NCBI GenBank assembly: GCA_030062745.1 | Contig: CP099852.1 | Coordinates: 20,482,266 to 20,546,265, forward strand | Direction: 5' to 3' | Source: Capitulum mitella | Taxonomy: Eukaryota; Arthropoda; Thecostraca; Pollicipedomorpha; Pollicipedidae | DNA length: 64,000 bases | Shown here: positions 1 to 11,792 of the stretch, one piece after another | Layout: each line of letters opens with the position of its first letter | How positions within the stretch are numbered: the stretch's first letter is position 1 | Notes under the pieces: generated by a model | What the model was told of the DNA's origin: nothing | The model's database searches: none | Seen by the model: the letters and a program-made list of their open reading frames with translations, nothing else | Translations under genes and position numbers: made by a program

Positions 1-677
1 GAACTAATTCCTGTTGCAACATATAAACGTACCAGCTACCATCATTTTTTGATCCCACATAACGAGATCGATAGCCGTCACGGTGAACCAGCCGTAATCT
101 GTGTAGTGCCAGACACTGTCAGACAGCAAAACTACCTAAACAAATCATTTTATATTAGTTTATCGCACATTTGCCTCCCGGTTAAGGAAGTGCTTGTTTC
201 GGGAAATCTGAAATGTCTGTCAATAAGAAAGATGCTCTATTGCCGAAAGTTCATTTCATGTGTTAAAATGCAAAATTCTTCACTCCTTTACACATAGAAG
301 GTGTGAAAATCGAAAAGTTTTCAATAATTTGGCCTCCTAAAATACGCAGAAATGTTGGATTACTATTCAAAATTAGCGTTTGCCTTACATGGTCTAATAC
401 ACGCATGATATTCCTGGTTGTCTCGTACTTTGTCGTACTTTGCCTGGTGCTCGTAGTGTAAAAGTATGCTTTCGTAGTTAGGATGAGCAACGAAATATAA
501 TATTTTTTGCCGCTCTTGATGGTTAAGAAAGTGATGTGAGTGAAATAAAACATGCAGGTATGGTGGCAAAATTTAAGACGTCCATAAGTGTATCAACTTG
601 ATACCAAACGCTCGATTTATCTGCTGTGACTTTGTCTAGGTACTTTGGCTTCAAAGAAGTGCAAGCGAAGTGTACGT

Positions 678-1177
678 NNNNNNNNNNNNNNNNNNNNNNN
701 NNNNNNNNNNNNNNNNNNNNNNNNNNNNNNNNNNNNNNNNNNNNNNNNNNNNNNNNNNNNNNNNNNNNNNNNNNNNNNNNNNNNNNNNNNNNNNNNNNNN
801 NNNNNNNNNNNNNNNNNNNNNNNNNNNNNNNNNNNNNNNNNNNNNNNNNNNNNNNNNNNNNNNNNNNNNNNNNNNNNNNNNNNNNNNNNNNNNNNNNNNN
901 NNNNNNNNNNNNNNNNNNNNNNNNNNNNNNNNNNNNNNNNNNNNNNNNNNNNNNNNNNNNNNNNNNNNNNNNNNNNNNNNNNNNNNNNNNNNNNNNNNNN
1001 NNNNNNNNNNNNNNNNNNNNNNNNNNNNNNNNNNNNNNNNNNNNNNNNNNNNNNNNNNNNNNNNNNNNNNNNNNNNNNNNNNNNNNNNNNNNNNNNNNNN
1101 NNNNNNNNNNNNNNNNNNNNNNNNNNNNNNNNNNNNNNNNNNNNNNNNNNNNNNNNNNNNNNNNNNNNNNNNNNNNN
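678..1177. other. Assembly gap (500 N)
   Basis: A run of exactly 500 N, the usual placeholder for a scaffold join of unknown size. Open frames crossing it are artefacts. The 677 bases before it are AT-rich and show no recognisable gene. Confidence 0.99.
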
Positions 1178-1560
1178 AATGAGCAACAGCGCAGAGCAAT
1201 TACTTCTTGCGTAGCGTCGCTGCCACTGTCGCAAACCGAAACTACGAAAGCCGCCAAGAACTCATGCGCACGATGCAAAGGAGAGGCATATTCAATCCCG
1301 AAGTGTCAATGAAGGCAATGAAGACTTCACAACGACTGAACATATCGGACTCAGCCAATCCGCAATGAGATGCTCCAAGCGTTCCAGGGTCCCAAGCTCT
1401 GAGAGCCAGCCCTGGCCACGCCCTCCGATCGCCTCGGCCAATCAGGTCCGGCGCGCACACCGACGGCCCAATGATGGGGCCAGCGTCGGGTCTCGCCCCA
1501 CCTCCTACTCTCCACAGCCAATCAGACGCAGTGTCCAGCCCCACGCGGCCGACCGGGCCT

Positions 1561-4500
1561 TCACTTTTTCCGGTTCCCGCCACCAGCCAGGATCATGGCG
1601 ATCCGCATGAAGATGTTGATCGTGTCCAGATAGATGGAGACCGAGCTGCGAACAGGAGACGAACGCGTGAAGAAACGGACAACACAACGCGACACACGGG
1701 AAAGCTGGACACGGGAACATCGCCACGAGGCGGGAGAGGCGGAGACGGAGCCGTGGAGAGGAGACAAACGCGTAACGAGTCGCACACGGCGTGACATTCG
1801 GGCACGGGGCGCAACATCAGAAGGTGGTAGGCAAGCGGTGTCGGTTGCAGCATGCCGGTAGACTGCCGCTGTCACAGCAGATTATCACTGTAAACTTGGT
1901 CGGAGACGATGGCCAATGACCGTCTCTCCCACAGCATGACGAGACTAGCGCGGCCAGCGCAGTGAGAGAACGAATACTGTGATCTCCATTTCACGGGACA
2001 GCGATAGATGATACGTAGATACGACACAAAGACAGATGATATGTGAATATGACTGAAAGACAATGGCAGATGATATGCACATACAGCAGATAGAAATGAC
2101 AGGTGATATGTAAGGCAAATAAATGACGTATGTAGATACGACACACGGATAATGACTGATACATACATGTTACAGAGAGATAACTATTACAAGTCTACAA
2201 GCACATGGTAGAAGACAAGATGGCGCCCAAAGGACCGAGATCCTGGAAAATGCCAGAGAGTTTCCCCACAGGCGCACCAAGCCTAAAGCGATTCTGAGAT
2301 CGTTCCCGACCTCCCCACTGACCTGCCACCGCCACACCATCCTGTGACCAGCATTCTCCCGCGATCCGCCCCTCCCCCCGCCACTCACGCGTTGATGGGG
2401 TCGAACGGCCTCTGCGCAATCATCGGGTAGTTCTCGGCCTTCTTGATGATGCGCTGCGTGTCGTAGAGCAGCAGCATGCTGAAGAGCACCAGGCCGCCGT
2501 ACATCGTCAGCGAGTAGAGGCTGGCGCCCAGCGCCGTCGTCGGCGGCAGGAACATGCTGCCTGCGGACGCGGCAGAGCCGTCAGACTGCGGCGAAGCTGC
2601 CGCCAGGAGGCGCCACCAAGTGAGTCAACGGGCGACACGTCCGGGAGAACTTCCGTTTGGTGACAGCCTGCGCAGAGGACGGAGCATGGCTCGTGGCTCC
2701 TCCGCGCCCACAAGGCAGCAGGCACTTCAAAACAAGTGCGTCCACGGGGGATGAGCGGGCGCCGCACTGGGCCGGCCCACGCCCCGATTCAAGCACACCC
2801 AAGGCCTCGCAGCCCTCGATACAGACTCGGCAGTCACGACCGAGTAGTGGCCGCTCGCGATACACAGAAATCCGTCGGTGTTATCACGCAACTCTGACCC
2901 ACATCACGCGGCACTGCACCGCTGAAACACACCCGCACCAAACTCACACGCCACAATACAGCGTACTTCACACGTCATTTTTTGGCACACAAAACGTAAA
3001 CAACCACACACTATTAGGCCATCTCGTATTTGGGGCAATCAGGTCATGGTTCGGACTCATATTACCTGAACCTTCGAGGTGTCCAACAGTCTCAACGAGC
3101 GCCACCTACACAACACCACTACAGACACACCCCTCGCTCCCGCCACTCACCGATGGAGGCGCAGAAGACCACGCCCAGGCCGATGGCCAGCGGGCCGCCC
3201 ATGTTGAGGAACTTCTCGCTGGGCGCGCACACGGCCACGGCCGAGAGGCCGCCCACCACGCCGGCCGTGTACCTGTCGACAGCACCGGCCGGCGGTCAGG
3301 CGCCGCTCACTGTCCCGTGTCGGCGGGCAACGCCCGGCCGCCGTCCAGAGGCAGGGCGATGGTCCGATAATGTGCCCGCTCCAGCCAGCGGCGGCAAAAG
3401 GAGAGACTCTACGCATGGCTAGCGTCCGGGAACTCTAGGTCACCCGGCGATAACGGTCCATGGAGACTACCTGACCAAAAAACAAATGCCGAATAATACG
3501 TGCCAACAAAATATTTTTGAATCTGAAATTCACACATGTTTGCCTGACTTTTTTCATCGCTCCACGTAGGAAACCAGTTTTTTTTCATCGTGCTACGTAG
3601 TAAACCCTATTGGTTGGTGACTATGGCAACGACCGAAAACTGTCGTCGAAAAAAAACACCTAAGGTCGAAAAACTTATCAGTAGAAAGGCCAACAGAACC
3701 AACAGCACAATTCACCGCAATCACAGCGTTAACACCAAAACAATGTCTGACATTTGAAGCCTACGGCACAACGCCGTTAAAGTATGTGCGTAACGAATGC
3801 ATATTCGGAACGTAAAGCAACAATGAACGGAATGCAGAGCGGTCCATCTAACAAAAATGGAAACCCGCAGTTCACCAGGCTCTGAGGATTCATTCATTCA
3901 TTCATTCAACATTCAAGGCGCTCACCAGGCGGCTCTGAGGAGGAGGGGACCTCCCAGCATGGCCAGCGGCGCGATGACGGCGCCGATCACGCCACAGTGT
4001 AGCATCCAGGCCATCTGTTTCACGCCGAACCCTTCCTGGTACGGGATCGAGCGGAGCAGCATCCCCGAGCCGATCATGGCCGCGAACGTGGCTCCGATCG
4101 CCTGCCGGCCGCGGGCCACGGTCAGGTCAAGGTCAAAATCGCAGGTCAAGGTCAAACTCTACCAATTCCGTGGACGTGAACGTTGTCGCGGGTAATCCGG
4201 GCCGGGAAATAAGTACTGGGGATAGAGGTGTGCAATCGGGTTCGAAACCGTCATGTCGTCGTGTTTTTCTGAAGCGTGGAACTTTTTAAACAATTTATGG
4301 ATTTGGGTTTATTCTTATCAGCCAACATTCGTAAATATACTTTCGTCATACCATTCACGAAGGGCGGAACTTTTCAGACGATTCACAAATTGAAATCGAT
4401 TTTTATCAGCCAAAAGTCACCGGCCTTGAGCAAATCTTTTCGAAAAACGGGAACGGGCACGAACTTCCCTCCTCCCCCCTCCCCACCACTCACCAGCCAT

Positions 4501-6107
4501 CCGTTCTTAGTGACCAGCCTCATCATGACCGGTGAGCGGAAGATGGCGGCCGCCGAAGCGGCCGTCACCGCCACGCTGCTGCCGAAGTACAGGTAGGTGG
4601 CCTTGACCCGGTCACGCACGTACTCGGGCCACATCCTGACGGCGAGGTCACGGGTCACGGGTCACGAGAGGTCAGGCATCGCCGCACGGTCACAAGCGAT
4701 GGCCACGTGGAAGATCCCATAGGTGTTGATGGCTCTGGGGGAGTTACAGGTTTCGGGGGGGGGGACAAAGGCAACATCACGGTCCGGATGACTTGAGGTT
4801 AAAGGTGGCGGATGGAACCCATCTAGGTGGGGACACAGGTCAGCTCACGAGGAAAAATCAACGATAGCATGCGAGCGTTCCTAGCACTGGAAATCCTGTT
4901 CAGCATATGTTCAGAGCTCCTAAAGAAGTACCGGAACATGAAAGACGAGGTCTTAAGCTATGGGTAACTCGGTGTCACTAAATCACGCTTGTTACGTCCC
5001 CAAACGTTGAGTAGGTCTCCTATTTACGACAGGCAGAATCGCTACATTTCCGCAAAATAAAACGGTCAATCAACGCACGGACAAAGTATAGGCCTAGTGG
5101 TTAACTCAGTACCATTTACCCCAAACCTCTAGCCTATATTTACCCTTAACCTCTAACCTACCACATAATAACAAAGCGAGTAACGCAGCGAACAAAAAAA
5201 AGGTAATGCGTGGCCCGTGATACAGTAACAGCCTACGCCACTCGAGGTCACAAGTTCGCTGGCAGCAGCGGGTGAGACTCACACGGCGTGGTCGATGGCG
5301 CCCATCTCGCTGGAGAGGCCGGCGCCGTAATAGCAGAGCGCGCCGATGCCGACCACCGAGGCACCGGCCACCAGACCGCGACCGACCGTGAACGCTGCAG
5401 CACGGGCGGGACGGACAGTCCGTCAGCGACCGGGGTGGGAAATAATGACGAGGCCGAAACACCCAAAAAGACACAACAAGGACGCCAGCGACCAGAAGCG
5501 ACAAAGCACAGCTTTTCATTCAGGGGAAAGCCAGGAGTAAGTTTTCCCGGGTGCCGAGCCAAGCGATGGAGGATTTTTGTCGTGCCGTGCAATTCCAAAA
5601 CACGGCCGTCCCGTGACAGTCTGGCCGTTGCGGTCTTTGACGAAATAAGGTGCCTGCGCTGGGAATCGAACCCTGAGACTGCCACACACCAGCCTCCGCC
5701 ACCTGCCTCCTTATCCAACAGAAAACGGCAGCATCACGTCATGACGAGCTAACATCCATTCACAGCTCCAGCTACATTAACGCAACTTCACTGGACATGT
5801 AACATCCACAGAGACATTGATCCGTTGGTCCCCACCAACGCATTTACCCACGAAGTCTCCCCATCACACCCAGTTTCACAATACGCCAACGACACTGTCC
5901 TCGCTTCCCCACCGTGCACTCACCTCCCTCCCCCGCCGGCGCCATGGCCTGTTCCCGCAGCGTGGCCCGCCGCGTGGCGCGCTTGGTGAAAGCCGAGCGC
6001 CCCTCGTTGGACAGGAGGCGCCGGCTCGGAGCCGTCAGCTGCCAGCGGGCGGCCGACCGGGCCAGCCCGGCCGGCGGCGCCAGCAGCGTCAGCCGCGACA
6101 GCAGCAT
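1561..6107 (-). CDS. GHITM: Growth hormone-inducible transmembrane protein (GHITM/MICS1, Bax-inhibitor-1 superfamily), 7 exons
   Basis: Inner mitochondrial membrane protein of the TMBIM/Bax-inhibitor-1 superfamily; family members are linked to cristae organisation and ion exchange. Coding exons in transcript order are 6107-5924, 5394-5283, 4635-4494, 4101-3926, 3272-3151, 2560-2389 and 1645-1561 (stop at 1563-1561). All introns are GT/AG, phases match at every join, and the sum is 993 nt, giving 330 aa (human about 345). Residues 1-60 are rich in Arg, Ser and Ala without acids at the start (MLLSRLTLL..., ...RRLLSNEGR), consistent with a mitochondrial presequence. Family blocks seen in order include GIGALCYYGAGLSSEMGAID, MWPEYVRDR, ATFAAMIGSGMLLRSIPY, APLAMLGGPLLLRAAWYTAG, CAPSEKFLNMGGPL, MYGGLVLFSMLLLYDTQ, DPIN and IYLDTINIFMRIA, ending in GGGNRKK. 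Several hydrophobic helices are visible. An acceptor just upstream of the ATG (CAG at 6122-6120) suggests a separate 5' UTR exon. No inactivating change was seen. Confidence 0.95.
4117..4160 (+). promoter_or_regulatory. Paired TCAAGGTCA nuclear-receptor-type sites in a GHITM intron
   Basis: Two perfect TCAAGGTCA motifs (4127-4135 and 4146-4154) lie 15-50 bases beyond the acceptor of GHITM exon 4, inside the intron. This is the extended half-site bound by monomeric receptors such as estrogen-related receptor and FTZ-F1. Binding is an inference; half-sites of this type are also spread by repeats in this window. Confidence 0.35.
4644..4674 (+). promoter_or_regulatory. Cluster of GGTCA half-sites next to GHITM exon 3
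   Basis: Four GGTCA cores occur within about 30 bases (AGGTCACGGGTCACGGGTCA followed by AGGTCA), giving near direct repeats with one-base spacing, just upstream of the exon 3 acceptor. It may equally be a small tandem duplication. Confidence 0.25.
5640..5705 (-). repeat. tRNA-derived (SINE-like) fragment
   Basis: On the minus strand a perfect B-box-like GGTTCGATTCC is preceded by TGGCGGAGGCTGG, which resembles an A box. The spacing is too short for an intact tRNA and no cloverleaf can be drawn, so a decayed tRNA-derived SINE in GHITM intron 1 is the best reading. Confidence 0.35.
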
Positions 6108-6420
6108 GGCGTTTAGAGCCTGCAACAGGGCAGACATGACGGGTAAGATAGAGCCTGCATCAGGGCAGAACCTGCGATTAAAGTCTGGCGAGAGCTTGCA
6201 ACAGGAAAGAAATGGCACACAACAGGGCAGGTAAAGCCTGCAACAGGGCACACATTGCATGTAACAATAGTAAACAATGCCTGCAATGGGGTATACATGG
6301 TGTAAAACACAGTGGGTGAAGACTGTAACTGGGCAGACATGGTGTGTTACATTGTAGACAGAGCCTGTAGTGGGGTAGATGCTGAGTGTAACAGAGTGGG
6401 CAGAGCCTGAAATATTGCAG

Positions 6421-6502
6421 CAACTGCACTTAATGGGCGCCGAATGACCCTGCAGTCGGTGCGCCCCTAAGCCCCAATAACCAACCAACCAACTGCACTT
6501 AA
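6421..6502 (+). mobile_element. 56-bp retroposed fragment with 13-bp target-site duplication, copy 1
   Basis: The insert 6434-6489 begins TGGGCGCCGAATGACCC and ends in an AACC-repeat tail. It is bracketed by the exact 13-bp repeat CAACTGCACTTAA (6421-6433 and 6490-6502). A second copy, identical except for tail length, lies at 31939-31997 with a different 13-bp duplication. A simple-repeat tail plus a variable ~13-bp duplication fits target-primed reverse transcription. The head can form an imperfect hairpin (GGGCGCCGA against TCGGTGCGCCC). Confidence 0.85.
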
Positions 6503-6593
6503 CATACACGGAGAGGCACAGCATGTAACCCTGCAGACAGAGCCTGTAATGTTGACAAAATGACATGTAAAAGAGTGCAAAGAGTCTGTACAG

Positions 6594-6890
6594 CAAGGCT
6601 GGAAAAGATGTGTTTCTGGTGCTGAGGAACACCAGAAAATATGTGCTGCAAAACATTTTATGCCCAAAAATTTTGATCTTGGCTTCCAAAAAAAAGCTAC
6701 ATTACATGCAGCACATTCCTGCCTCTGCAAGCAAATGACTCTGTATCCATTCAGCAAGAAGCCAATATGATGTGATAACTGACTTAAACCAAAAATGCAA
6801 ACTTAAACCAGCATTACTCCTTGCACAATTTTGCACTCCAGAACACATCTTATACCCTGACACCGAGAACAACCAAACTTTCCAACCCCA
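6594..6890 (+). mobile_element. hAT-type MITE, copy 1
   Basis: This ~297-bp element starts CAAGGCTGGAAA and ends TTTCCAACCCCA. It is aligned in direct orientation with the copy at 7837-8127, sharing for example the block around GAACACCAGAA and the ACTTAAAC stretch. Flanking octamers CTGTACAG and CTGCACTG agree at 6 of 8 positions, compatible with an old 8-bp hAT duplication. It interrupts the minisatellite. Confidence 0.65.
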
Positions 6891-7836
6891 CTGCACTGCT
6901 GAAGAAGCTGCACATAACATAATGGCTGTCAGGGCCTGCAATGGGGAAATGACAGATTGTAATGGAGCTGGCAGAGCCTGTGACAGAGTGGACACAGCGT
7001 AACAGTGTGAACAGAGCATATAACGGTGCAGAATGACCCCTTACTGAGACTGTAATGGGGCAGACAGCCTGCTATGTGCCATGCATGGACTGTGCAGAAA
7101 GGTTGTACCAAGGTGGACATGCCCCATAACAGAGCACAATGACACTGCAACTGAGTGGACAGAGCCTATTATTGGGCCAATAGATGCTACTATAAGACAT
7201 GTAGAGACTTATGCAGAGGACAGAGGCTGTAATGGAGCACACAGATTATATAACCAAATGGACAAAGTATGTAGTGTTGGAGAAGGCCTTGCAATCAAAC
7301 TGACTTAAAATTGATAGTAATGAATAGATTAGACTACTGCAATAAGACAAAATTGAACAGAGGCTGGAAATACATAAAAGAGGCAGCTGCCATGAGCACT
7401 GGCATGGTTAGGTTGGGTTTGCCAGATGATTGAATTCTTTCATGTTTGTTCTGTTTTGTATTCATTTGTTGTGTTCAGGTTCTGATCAGCAGTAGGTGAT
7501 AATCCAGAAATATGTCTGCCTGGTGACAAAATTTCCAAACATAATGAAAGATTATGTGTAGGATGTTTTGACATGATGACTGGTTGTGATACCTGTCAAC
7601 AACATTAGTGTTTTAGTTTCTTCTGGAACATTATTTCTTCTCATTTTATCTTCATTTCATATTTATTTCCACTTTATTTCTTTCCAAGATGCATTTAATT
7701 CTTCTGTTTCTTGAATGTGCCATTGATGTTCCATCTGCCACAGGGGTCAATGTGATATTTGGTGTACATAGATATGGTAGTAGCTATAGGTATAGTGTGA
7801 AATATATGTACAGAAATATATTATACATGTTCTGTC

Positions 7837-8127
7837 CAAGGTTGGAAAAGCATTGTTTTCTGGTGTTGAAGAACACCAGAACATAAGTGCTCCAAAAACA
7901 TTTATACTCCAAAAGCTTCATCTTGTGCCTCCATGACAAAGCTACATTATAATCACTTTGACTGATTTCTAACTCTGTAAACATATGACTCTGTCTCCAC
8001 TCAGCATGAAGCAGGTACATCATAACTGACTTGCACCAAGAACACCAACTTAAACACAGCTGCAAAGTTTTTGGATTTAAAAAATTATACTAAGACACCA
8101 ATAACAAAAACCAAATTTCCAACCCTG
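7837..8127 (+). mobile_element. hAT-type MITE, copy 2
   Basis: 291 bp with terminal inverted repeats CAAGGTTGGAAA / TTTCCAACCCTG and flanking 8-bp repeats GTTCTGTC (7829-7836) and GTTCTGCC (8128-8135), 7 of 8 matching. Length, termini and 8-bp duplication are typical of non-autonomous hAT elements. No open frame of interest inside. Confidence 0.75.
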
Positions 8128-8135
8128 GTTCTGCC

Positions 8136-8718
8136 CCAACTAAGGCAGTCAGTCATTCCACTTGGGCCACAATGGATAAACTGAACCAACCCCCAAAATG
8201 TGGTTTCTGACCAGATTAAGGCCACTTCATTTGGCAACCCACAAAAATTTTACTTAGACATTTTTACAAAAGCTTTTTTTTTTTTTTTGCCATAAAATGA
8301 AACATCTGTGATATCTCTGGAACAAATGGCATGCAGTGATGCCATTGCTGATTGTTGACTTAAAGTTTTTAGGAATTTTTTGTGGTAATGCCAGCCCTGA
8401 TCCAGACTGCAGAAAGGTGGGCTGCAATGCCCCTGGTTTGGTAATGCTGTCCCAAATTCTTGATAACTACACCACACCTGGGTTCTTGCCCCATCTCTAC
8501 CACCAGATCTTCTTAAAGCCTGCCATATTTTGAAGACTGGATTACTGTTATTTCATTATCCTAACATTATTTACTTCATTTTTACTATTTCTCCTACATT
8601 ATATTTTTGTTTGTATTATCATTATGAGCTATGAATGATCATGAATCATTGACAATATGAATCATTATGAATTATTGTGCTTCATGGGTTCCAACAGTAC
8701 TAAAACCACCTCACCATC

Positions 8719-8778
<60 letters not shown>

Positions 8779-10040
8779 CATGTATGTGGACACCACTCTA
8801 TGAATAATTACTGGGTGTTGAAAAATGCCTTATTATGATGGCATGATAGATAAAATCAGTGATTATTTCATTACTTAAATGCTATTTGTTTTTCTGCAAT
8901 CTTTGCCCTTTATTAATTTGTAGTATTTTTTATTATGAAATTCAATTAATTGTACTTCTTGGGTGTATTAAAACATATGTATCTTGTGCATGGATCAAGG
9001 CAGGTATTTCACCTCCACATCTAAGGCTGATGAGCACGAAATGAAAAATGAGAAATGACCAAAATAGTGTACCTCTGAGTCACATGCAGAGATAAACATT
9101 AAGAACAGCATCTACAAGGTGAAGAGATTCATCTGTACAGTGAAAACCTGAACTGAAGCTTCAGAAACATTACTTTACTGGTCCCAAATGAGCAACTGAT
9201 CAAGAATCCCAATGTGTGATAAGCCATCAAAACCATTTATGCACAATATTATAATGGGACAATTAGATGAGCAAGCAGAGTAAGACCCATCCACTCTGAG
9301 AATTTTCACAACATGTCTTATGGTCTGAAAACTCTGACACATACTTAGAATTCCTCTTCTGAATTATGGATATCACTTTTTGAACTTATATGGAGGCAAC
9401 CAATCACTTGTTTTGTTGGCAAAGTCACACCAAAGACATATGAGTGCATGTCAGGATGCTTTAATAACAGAGTGGAAAATTTCTTTGCACAGAAACTAGA
9501 AACCATAGGTGCCTTGAGTAGCAACATTCTTACAATGGACCATGAGCATTCTGTATGGTATTTATCTTCCCTCCTACATGACCATACCACTTATGCATGA
9601 GCTGGAATTCTGAGCCATGAACATCAGATGCATGTAAACTACAGTAAAAATGCAAAGTTATATGCATAAATGTGTCTTCAGCTGTAACATGCTCAACAGT
9701 ATGCTTCTACTCACAAGATTTACAATTCAAATATGGCATGGGTAGGGCCTAAAACAAGAAGGGCATGGCTTTTGAAGATCATGTTTTGAAACTTCAAATT
9801 GTTATGTTATTACATAATGGCAGCATTCATAATACCCTAGCTTTTCAATCAGCATATTGCATACCTGTCAGTGAAGGTAGCATGAACAAGTATAGGGTGA
9901 TTCAGAAACAGTAAGGGCAAGGGTGACAGTGAATTGAAAAGGATCTGGAGAGCACTGGCAGGAATTAGCGAAAAGTCCTTACGTCACTCCGGAGCCCATC
10001 TATGAAAGCGTACTCCAGCTAGATGCCGGCCAAACTTACT
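8136..10040. other. AT-rich non-coding stretch
   Basis: Apart from the TC microsatellite I see no exon, repeat boundary or RNA gene here. Open frames are short and of random composition. Confidence 0.6.
8717..8775 (+). repeat. (TC)n microsatellite
   Basis: Nearly uninterrupted TC dinucleotide tract of about 58 bases with one CCCTC interruption near the start. It lies in AT-rich non-coding DNA. Confidence 0.95.
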
Positions 10041-10155
10041 TCGTCAGTATAGCTCCTGAAACAACAATTTAAGCGTGTTCCACCAAAGTAACAGCTCCGT
10101 TGCCTCAAGTCGTCCCTTTTGCTGGTTAGTTTCAATCGTCACAAGCGCGGTTACC

Positions 10156-11792
10156 GGTAATGGTTGAGCAGGCTTCCCACTTCTCAGAACTCCAAAAACG
10201 TAGTTGTCAAGCCATATTGGTGTCAAAAGATGCGCAGTTGAAAAATAGGTCAAATGCAGGCTTGTGCGCCTTATTAATGCCACAGCTTCTCCAAAATAAC
10301 CTCTTGAAGCGGTCCAGTCACCGACCGCCTTCACATATGGCGTCACTGAAAGATTTACCAATATGCAGCAATCTCGAAACTCGAAATAAGGAATCTGGCG
10401 GTATTGAAACGGAACAGGTCGAGGTGGACTGGGGCCGATCAAGGACAGGCGCGAGTGCCCGGGGGAGAACAGGGACAGAGAAGGATAACTGGGATTGCAC
10501 ATGGATATGGAATCGGACCGGGATGGGATAGGGAGAGAGATCAGGACTGTATGGGGACGGGCATTGAAGGGGATTGAAACGGGACGGTGAAAAGACGCTG
10601 GGACAGGGAAGGGGCAAGAAAAGAGATGGTGGCGGGACGGGGACAGAGAGGGACGGAAAAGGGAGGGGAACAAGAAGGTTTGGTAACTATGGAGAGGGAT
10701 AGTAACGGGACAAGCGCAATGATGGGGTATTGGACGAAGCCAATAACCCGGCGTTGGCTGGGGTGTTTCACCACTTTCCATTGACGAGGAGGTTTAACCC
10801 GGAGCGCCCCCTCCCCGTCTATCTCGAGAACCAATCGCCCGATTCGGCTGATTCAAACGGCAATCGATAGCGCCGAACCGTGCGGTCCTGCGGTATATGC
10901 ATGGTTTAATTTTGGGCCACTGATGATGATGTCACAGGTAGGGATGCACCGGATATCCGGTCCGGCCGGATATCCGGCCGGATATTAGAGATTATCCGGT
11001 ATCCGGCATCCGGCCGGATATTTTTGTGATCCGGCCGGATATTGCCGGATATTTAAGTTCCCGGTGTACGATCAAAACGTTGCTCTAATGTTTGTGTCCA
11101 AAACCGTTTCAGGAGAAACGTGGCTTGTTGTATTAGATTGTCGATGTAACTGGCAGTTCCAGGTCGGCCTGGAGACCTTGGAACCAATACTTTTCTGCAT
11201 TGGTCCGGGAGGTCCCGTCCCGTCACCATCTCTTTACTTGTCCCTTTCCTGTCCCAGCGTCTTTTCACCGTCCCGTTTCAATCCCCTTCAATGCCCGTCC
11301 CCATACAGTCCTGATCTCTCTCCCTATCCCATCCCGGTCCGATTCCATATCCATGTGCAATCCCAGTTATCCTTCTCTGTCCCTGTTCTCTCCCGGGCAC
11401 TCGCGCCTGTCCTTGATCGGTCCCAGTCCACCTCGACCTGTTCCGTTTCAATACCGCCAGATTCCTTATTTCGAGTTTCGAGATTGCTGCATATTGGTAA
11501 ATCTTTCAGTGACGCCATATTTCACGAAACCTTCGCAAATCGTCGACCCTTGTGGGTTGGCGTTGATCTGTTTCGCGGGATGCTCCGTGCTTTGCCGTCG
11601 TGCTAATTGTGAAGGCGGTCGGTGACTGGACCACTTCAAGAGGTTATTTTGGAGAAGCTGTGGCATTAATAAGGCGCACAAGCCTGCATTTGACCTATTT
11701 TTCAACTGCGCATCTTTTGACACCAATATGGCTTGACAACTACGTGGGTTTTTGGAGTTATGAGAAGTGGGAAGCCTGCTCAACCATTACCC
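10156..11792. mobile_element. Large foldback element (inverted arms of ~490 and ~580 bp)
   Basis: The left arm (10156 to about 10640) and right arm (about 11213 to 11792) are near-identical in opposite orientation. Outer ends read GGTAATGGTTGAGCAGG and CCTGCTCAACCATTACC; inner ends read GATGGTGGCGGGACGG and its complement. The right arm carries ~90 bp (about 11519-11610) missing from the left. The loop (about 10640-11213) holds a CCGGATAT-rich cluster. The same family recurs at 51.6-52.6 kb and 55.4-56.1 kb. Open frames in the arms mirror each other and are not genes. Confidence 0.8.
10937..11055. repeat. CCGGCCGGATAT minisatellite in the foldback loop
   Basis: About ten copies of GGATAT, CCGG or CCGGCCGGATAT words occur within 120 bases after GGTAGGGATGCACCGGATAT. 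GGGATGCACCG is a sequence often seen at ends of non-autonomous DNA transposons, so this may be a second small element nested in the loop. Confidence 0.6.

Larger units (their letters stand above)
6113..7300. repeat. Degenerate ~40-bp minisatellite seeded at the GHITM first-exon acceptor
   Basis: Units begin with variants of AGAGCCTGCAACAGGGCAGA and recur roughly every 35-45 bp from 6113 to about 6595 and again from 6925 to 7290. The middle is interrupted by a hAT-type MITE (6594-6890) and a 56-bp retroposed fragment (6434-6489). Read on the minus strand, each unit contains CCCTGTTGCAGGCTC, the same sequence that forms the acceptor just upstream of the GHITM start codon. Confidence 0.8.

Noticed and set aside
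523..1312. Open frames through the N run
   Set aside because: Artefacts of undefined bases.
5844..6689. 281-codon minus-strand frame
   Set aside because: Only its end (6107-5924) is GHITM exon 1; the rest is minisatellite.
10318..11625. Pro/Ser-rich open frames of 100-245 codons on both strands
   Set aside because: They are mirror translations of the foldback arms; low-complexity TCCCC-rich DNA leaves several frames open.
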